From NCBI GenBank assembly GCA_937901805.1, contig CALDJI010000035.1, positions 1-7,884 of the forward strand: a stretch of DNA of 7,884 bases. The letters are read 5' to 3'. Under the pieces are notes generated by a model. It was not told the DNA's origin. It worked only from the letters and a program-made list of their open reading frames with translations, and did no database searches. This document shows positions 5,786 through 7,884 of the stretch, piece after piece. Within the stretch, counting starts at the first letter, position 1, and every line of letters begins with the position of its first letter. Source of the DNA: an uncultured Clostridia bacterium. Lineage in GTDB: Bacteria > Bacillota > Clostridia > Oscillospirales > Ruminococcaceae. Made by a program: the position numbers and the translations under genes.

Positions 5786-6424
5786 CTAATTTTCCCACTT
5801 TCTTTCAATCAAATAAGAAAGATCACCAAAACGCTGAATACAGTGTTTTCCGTCATCCTCTTCGAGTAAAAAGGATACGCCTCCGGCCTTTCCGAAAAGA
5901 TTATACCGGTTCAGCGCTTCGGGCGTCAGTCCCAGCCAAATGGCGTGAAACAAACTTAAAGCATCTCCGTGGGAGACGAGGATCAGATTTCCTTTGGTTT
6001 TCTGAATGGTTTCCCGATAAAAGCGTTCAAGCACCCCATAACATTCCCGGCGGGATTGTGCATCTGGAACACAGCGGTCATCCACTGTGTTTTCATACCA
6101 ATCCGGGTGTATGCGCTGTTGTTCATGCAGCCAGGCGGCAGATTTGCCCACGGCGCTTCCAAGATCGCGTTCCCGGAGTTCGGAACAGAAAACAGGGGGG
6201 ATCCCTAAACGCCTGCAAAGGGGCTGAGCGGTTTGGACGGCGCGTTTTAAATTGGAACAATACACAGTCCAGGAAGTTCCGCAAATTTCTGCTGACAGAT
6301 TTTTTGCCAAGGTTTCTGCCTGCTGCTTTCCATACTCTGTAAGTTCCCAATCGGTTACCGATCCGATCATTCCATTGGTATGGTGAATGGATTGGGTATG
6401 CTGTACGGTGATGATCCGTCTCAT
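5786..6424 (-). CDS. Histidine phosphatase superfamily protein with a QHT in place of RHG
   Basis: A 212-aa protein with the phosphoglycerate-mutase-like fold. Around the expected phosphohistidine the sequence is VQHTQS: H9 is kept but the preceding Arg is Gln (Q8) and the Gly is Thr. The rest looks canonical: ELTEYGKQQA at 27-36, SNLKRAVQTA with R61, LRERDLG with E85 as likely acid/base, and LVSHGDAL with H152. Classical members remove phosphate from sugar phosphates, nucleotides or cobalamin intermediates. With the altered motif, activity and substrate are uncertain. The start at 6424 is supported by AGGAGA (6439-6434) nine bases upstream. It lies 80 bases downstream of the HAD gene on the same strand and may share its transcript; the spacer shows no clear terminator or promoter. 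Confidence 0.88.
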   Translation of the reverse strand: MRRIITVQHTQSIHHTNGMIGSVTDWELTEYGKQQAETLAKNLSAEICGTSWTVYCSNLKRAVQTAQPLCRRLGIPPVFCSELRERDLGSAVGKSAAWLHEQQRIHPDWYENTVDDRCVPDAQSRRECYGVLERFYRETIQKTKGNLILVSHGDALSLFHAIWLGLTPEALNRYNLFGKAGGVSFLLEEDDGKHCIQRFGDLSYLIERKWEN

Positions 6425-6504
6425 TAAAAAGGCTCTCCTTCTGTATTTTTGATTCCAGAAACCAACTGGTATGCCGGAAGTTCCGAGGAGGTTCTGTAGG
6501 GTGT

Positions 6505-7152
6505 TTAAGGCAGAATACGGAGCAGCTCCAGCGGGGAGAGGACAATTTGCGTAGCGCCGGCCAGCTCCAGTTCCTCTCGGGAGCCATAGCCGTAGAGCAC
6601 GCCGATGCTTTCCAATCCGTTTTTTTGAGCGCCCAGGATGTCGTGCTTGCGATCACCGATCATGACAGCAGTTTCCTTTTCGTGGATTCCCGCCTTTTGC
6701 AGGGCATAGGCAATGACCTCCGCCTTGTCCGTACGGGTTCCGTCGAGTTCGCTGCCGGTGATTCCTTCGAAATAGGCAGAGAGGGAAAAATGTTCCAAAA
6801 TCCGTTTGGCAAAGACTTCCGGTTTAGAGGTGGCGACCAGCAGGCGCTTCCCATTTTGCTGAAGCTGACGGAGTATCGCTTCAATCCCCGGGTATGGTTC
6901 ATTTTCAAAAATACCTTTCTCTGCAAAATATTCCCGGTATTTTTTGACGGCTTCCGTTGCCTGTGTTTTGGAAAAACCGTAGAACTCCTCAAAAGACTGG
7001 GAAAGAGGAGGACCGATGAATTTTCTCAAATCCGCAGGATCGGCATGGATTCCAAATGATTCCAGGGCATAAATGGCGGAATGGATGATCCCGGGAGCGG
7101 AATCGGTGAGAGTACCGTCAAGATCAAACAGCAGTATTTGTTTTTGCATCAT
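6505..7152 (-). CDS. HAD-superfamily hydrolase, phosphoglycolate phosphatase-like
   Basis: A 215-aa haloacid dehalogenase-fold phosphatase of subfamily IA. Motif I is DLDGTLTDS with nucleophile D10 and acid/base D12; a helical C1 cap spans about 16-85; motif II is T108 in VATSKPE; motif III is K143; motif IV is GDRKHD at 166-171. This layout matches the Gph/PpaX-like group, which hydrolyse phosphoglycolate, pyrophosphate or small sugar phosphates; the exact substrate cannot be told. Starts at 7152 and 7149 (MM) are both served by GGAGG (7162-7158); 7152 is five bases away and 7149 eight, so the choice is open. It begins 12 bases after recG, so the two are almost certainly co-transcribed. The ending RILP and TAA are intact. 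Confidence 0.93.
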   Translation of the reverse strand: MMQKQILLFDLDGTLTDSAPGIIHSAIYALESFGIHADPADLRKFIGPPLSQSFEEFYGFSKTQATEAVKKYREYFAEKGIFENEPYPGIEAILRQLQQNGKRLLVATSKPEVFAKRILEHFSLSAYFEGITGSELDGTRTDKAEVIAYALQKAGIHEKETAVMIGDRKHDILGAQKNGLESIGVLYGYGSREELELAGATQIVLSPLELLRILP

Positions 7153-7164
7153 AGTTTCCTCCCT

Positions 7165-7884
7165 TTAATTGAGCCCGGCGTCTCCAGTGCGGGAAAACAG
7201 ACGCCGTGTCATTTCCAAAAGGCCGCGGTGTTCTGTATGGGACAGATCCGGATCCTCTGTGAGCAGGCGTTCGCTGATGTTTTTTGTCAGGTGGATGAGC
7301 TGGGTATCATTCATCATATCCGCGATTTTCAATTCCGGAAGACCGTGCTGTTTATGTCCAAAAAAATCTCCTGGCCCTCTCTGCTTGAGATCGAATTCCG
7401 CAATGGCAAATCCATCGGTGGTTTTGCACATGATCCCGAGCCTGCCCAGGGCTTCCTGGTTTTTTGCATCAGAAACAAGGATGCAGTACGACTGGTAGCT
7501 GCCGCGCCCAACCCGTCCCCTGAGCTGATGAAGCTGGGAAAGACCGAAACGCTCTGCGTTTTCAATCAGCATAATCACGGCGTTGGAAACGTCCACCCCA
7601 ACTTCGATGACCGTAGTGGAGACGAGGATATCGATCTCCCCGTTCTGGAAAGCGCGCATGGTTTTGTCCTTTTCAGAGGGTTTCATTTTTCCGTGAAGCA
7701 GCCCGACGTGGTATTCTGGAAAGTATTTTTCCCGCAGAAGGCGTTCGTACTGGGTAGCGGATTTTAAGTCACTTTCCCCTTGTTCTACCAATGGACAGAC
7801 AATATAAGCCTGCCGTCCCTGCTCAAGGTGCTTTTTCACAAAGCCGAACGCCCGCATCCGTTTGGCGGAATCGATTGCATAGGT
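7165..7884 (-). CDS. recG: ATP-dependent DNA helicase RecG, C-terminal third (5' end outside window)
   Basis: RecG is a monomeric double-strand DNA translocase that remodels stalled replication forks and Holliday junctions. About 239 of the usual roughly 680 residues are present and the frame runs off the window end at 7884. Counting from the internal Met at 7857: YIVCPLVE (18-25), then the second RecA-like domain with VGLLHGKMKPSEKD (51-64), helicase motif V (STTVIEVGVDV, 80-90) and motif VI (QLRGRVGRG, 111-119). The RecG-specific segment RGPGDFFG at 160-167 starts the translocation-coupling motif, which reads GHKQHG where many homologues have GTRQSG or similar. The natural C terminus follows after about 60 residues. 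The helicase motifs I-III and the wedge domain lie outside the window. recG is first of the three - strand genes seen here. Confidence 0.96.
   Translation of the reverse strand, partial: TYAIDSAKRMRAFGFVKKHLEQGRQAYIVCPLVEQGESDLKSATQYERLLREKYFPEYHVGLLHGKMKPSEKDKTMRAFQNGEIDILVSTTVIEVGVDVSNAVIMLIENAERFGLSQLHQLRGRVGRGSYQSYCILVSDAKNQEALGRLGIMCKTTDGFAIAEFDLKQRGPGDFFGHKQHGLPELKIADMMNDTQLIHLTKNISERLLTEDPDLSHTEHRGLLEMTRRLFSRTGDAGLN

Noticed and set aside
5037..5798. 253-codon ORF on the - strand inside the M14 peptidase gene
   Set aside because: Antisense to a well-supported catalytic protein, crosses the terminator, and looks like random composition.
5734..6342. 202-codon ORF on the + strand across the terminator and the histidine phosphatase
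   Set aside because: It starts upstream of a strong terminator and is antisense to a conserved gene.
6425..6504. Promoter or terminator in the gap between the HAD and histidine-phosphatase genes
   Set aside because: Only short imperfect repeats and no hexamer pair with acceptable spacing were seen; I see nothing definite in this spacer besides the ribosome binding site.
7081..7767. 228-codon ORF on the + strand opposite recG
   Set aside because: It is fully antisense to recG with intact helicase motifs; its length is explained by the codon bias of the true frame.

Overview
The window looks like a chromosomal segment of a low- to mid-GC, endospore-forming Firmicute, most likely a member of the Clostridia. 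The evidence is a PASTA-domain Ser/Thr kinase followed by rsgA, a thiamine pyrophosphokinase and a 27-residue SpoVM homologue. This is essentially the Bacillus subtilis prkC-cpgA(rsgA)-rpe-thiN-spoVM neighbourhood, but without rpe. Finer taxonomy cannot be fixed from the sequence alone. Apart from the small ORFs, the genes belong to ordinary housekeeping families, and I see no phage, IS, CRISPR, rRNA or tRNA sequence.

Left part (1-3151, + strand): the 3' end of a PrkC-type kinase (the catalytic domain lies outside the window), rsgA (ribosome-assembly GTPase), thiN (thiamine pyrophosphokinase, overlapping rsgA by 28 nt), a 54-residue two-helix membrane ORF and spoVM. A 19-bp perfect hairpin terminator starts on the last base of the spoVM stop codon. 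The genes are tightly packed and probably co-transcribed. A candidate promoter with a dyad over its -10 sits between thiN and the small membrane ORF and could transcribe the last two genes separately.

Middle (3162-5785): an AEC-family membrane transporter on the - strand, convergent with spoVM and sharing its terminator, is divergent from an M14-family zinc carboxypeptidase on the + strand. The 243-nt divergent region holds a strong extended -10 promoter for the transporter and a hairpin in its leader. The peptidase gene has a perfect AGGAGG site that places its start at 4350.

Right part (5786-7884, - strand): the reading direction is recG (3' third only), then a phosphoglycolate-phosphatase-like HAD hydrolase 12 nt downstream, then after 80 nt a histidine-phosphatase-fold protein whose usual RHG motif reads QHT. 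A 15-bp bidirectional terminator separates this group from the peptidase gene.

The most rewarding observations are small: the spoVM gene, which standard gene callers would easily miss, the unexplained small membrane ORF with a competing ATGA-coupled frame beside it, the dyad/promoter ahead of them, and the non-canonical phosphatase motif. I found no convincing new multi-gene system.
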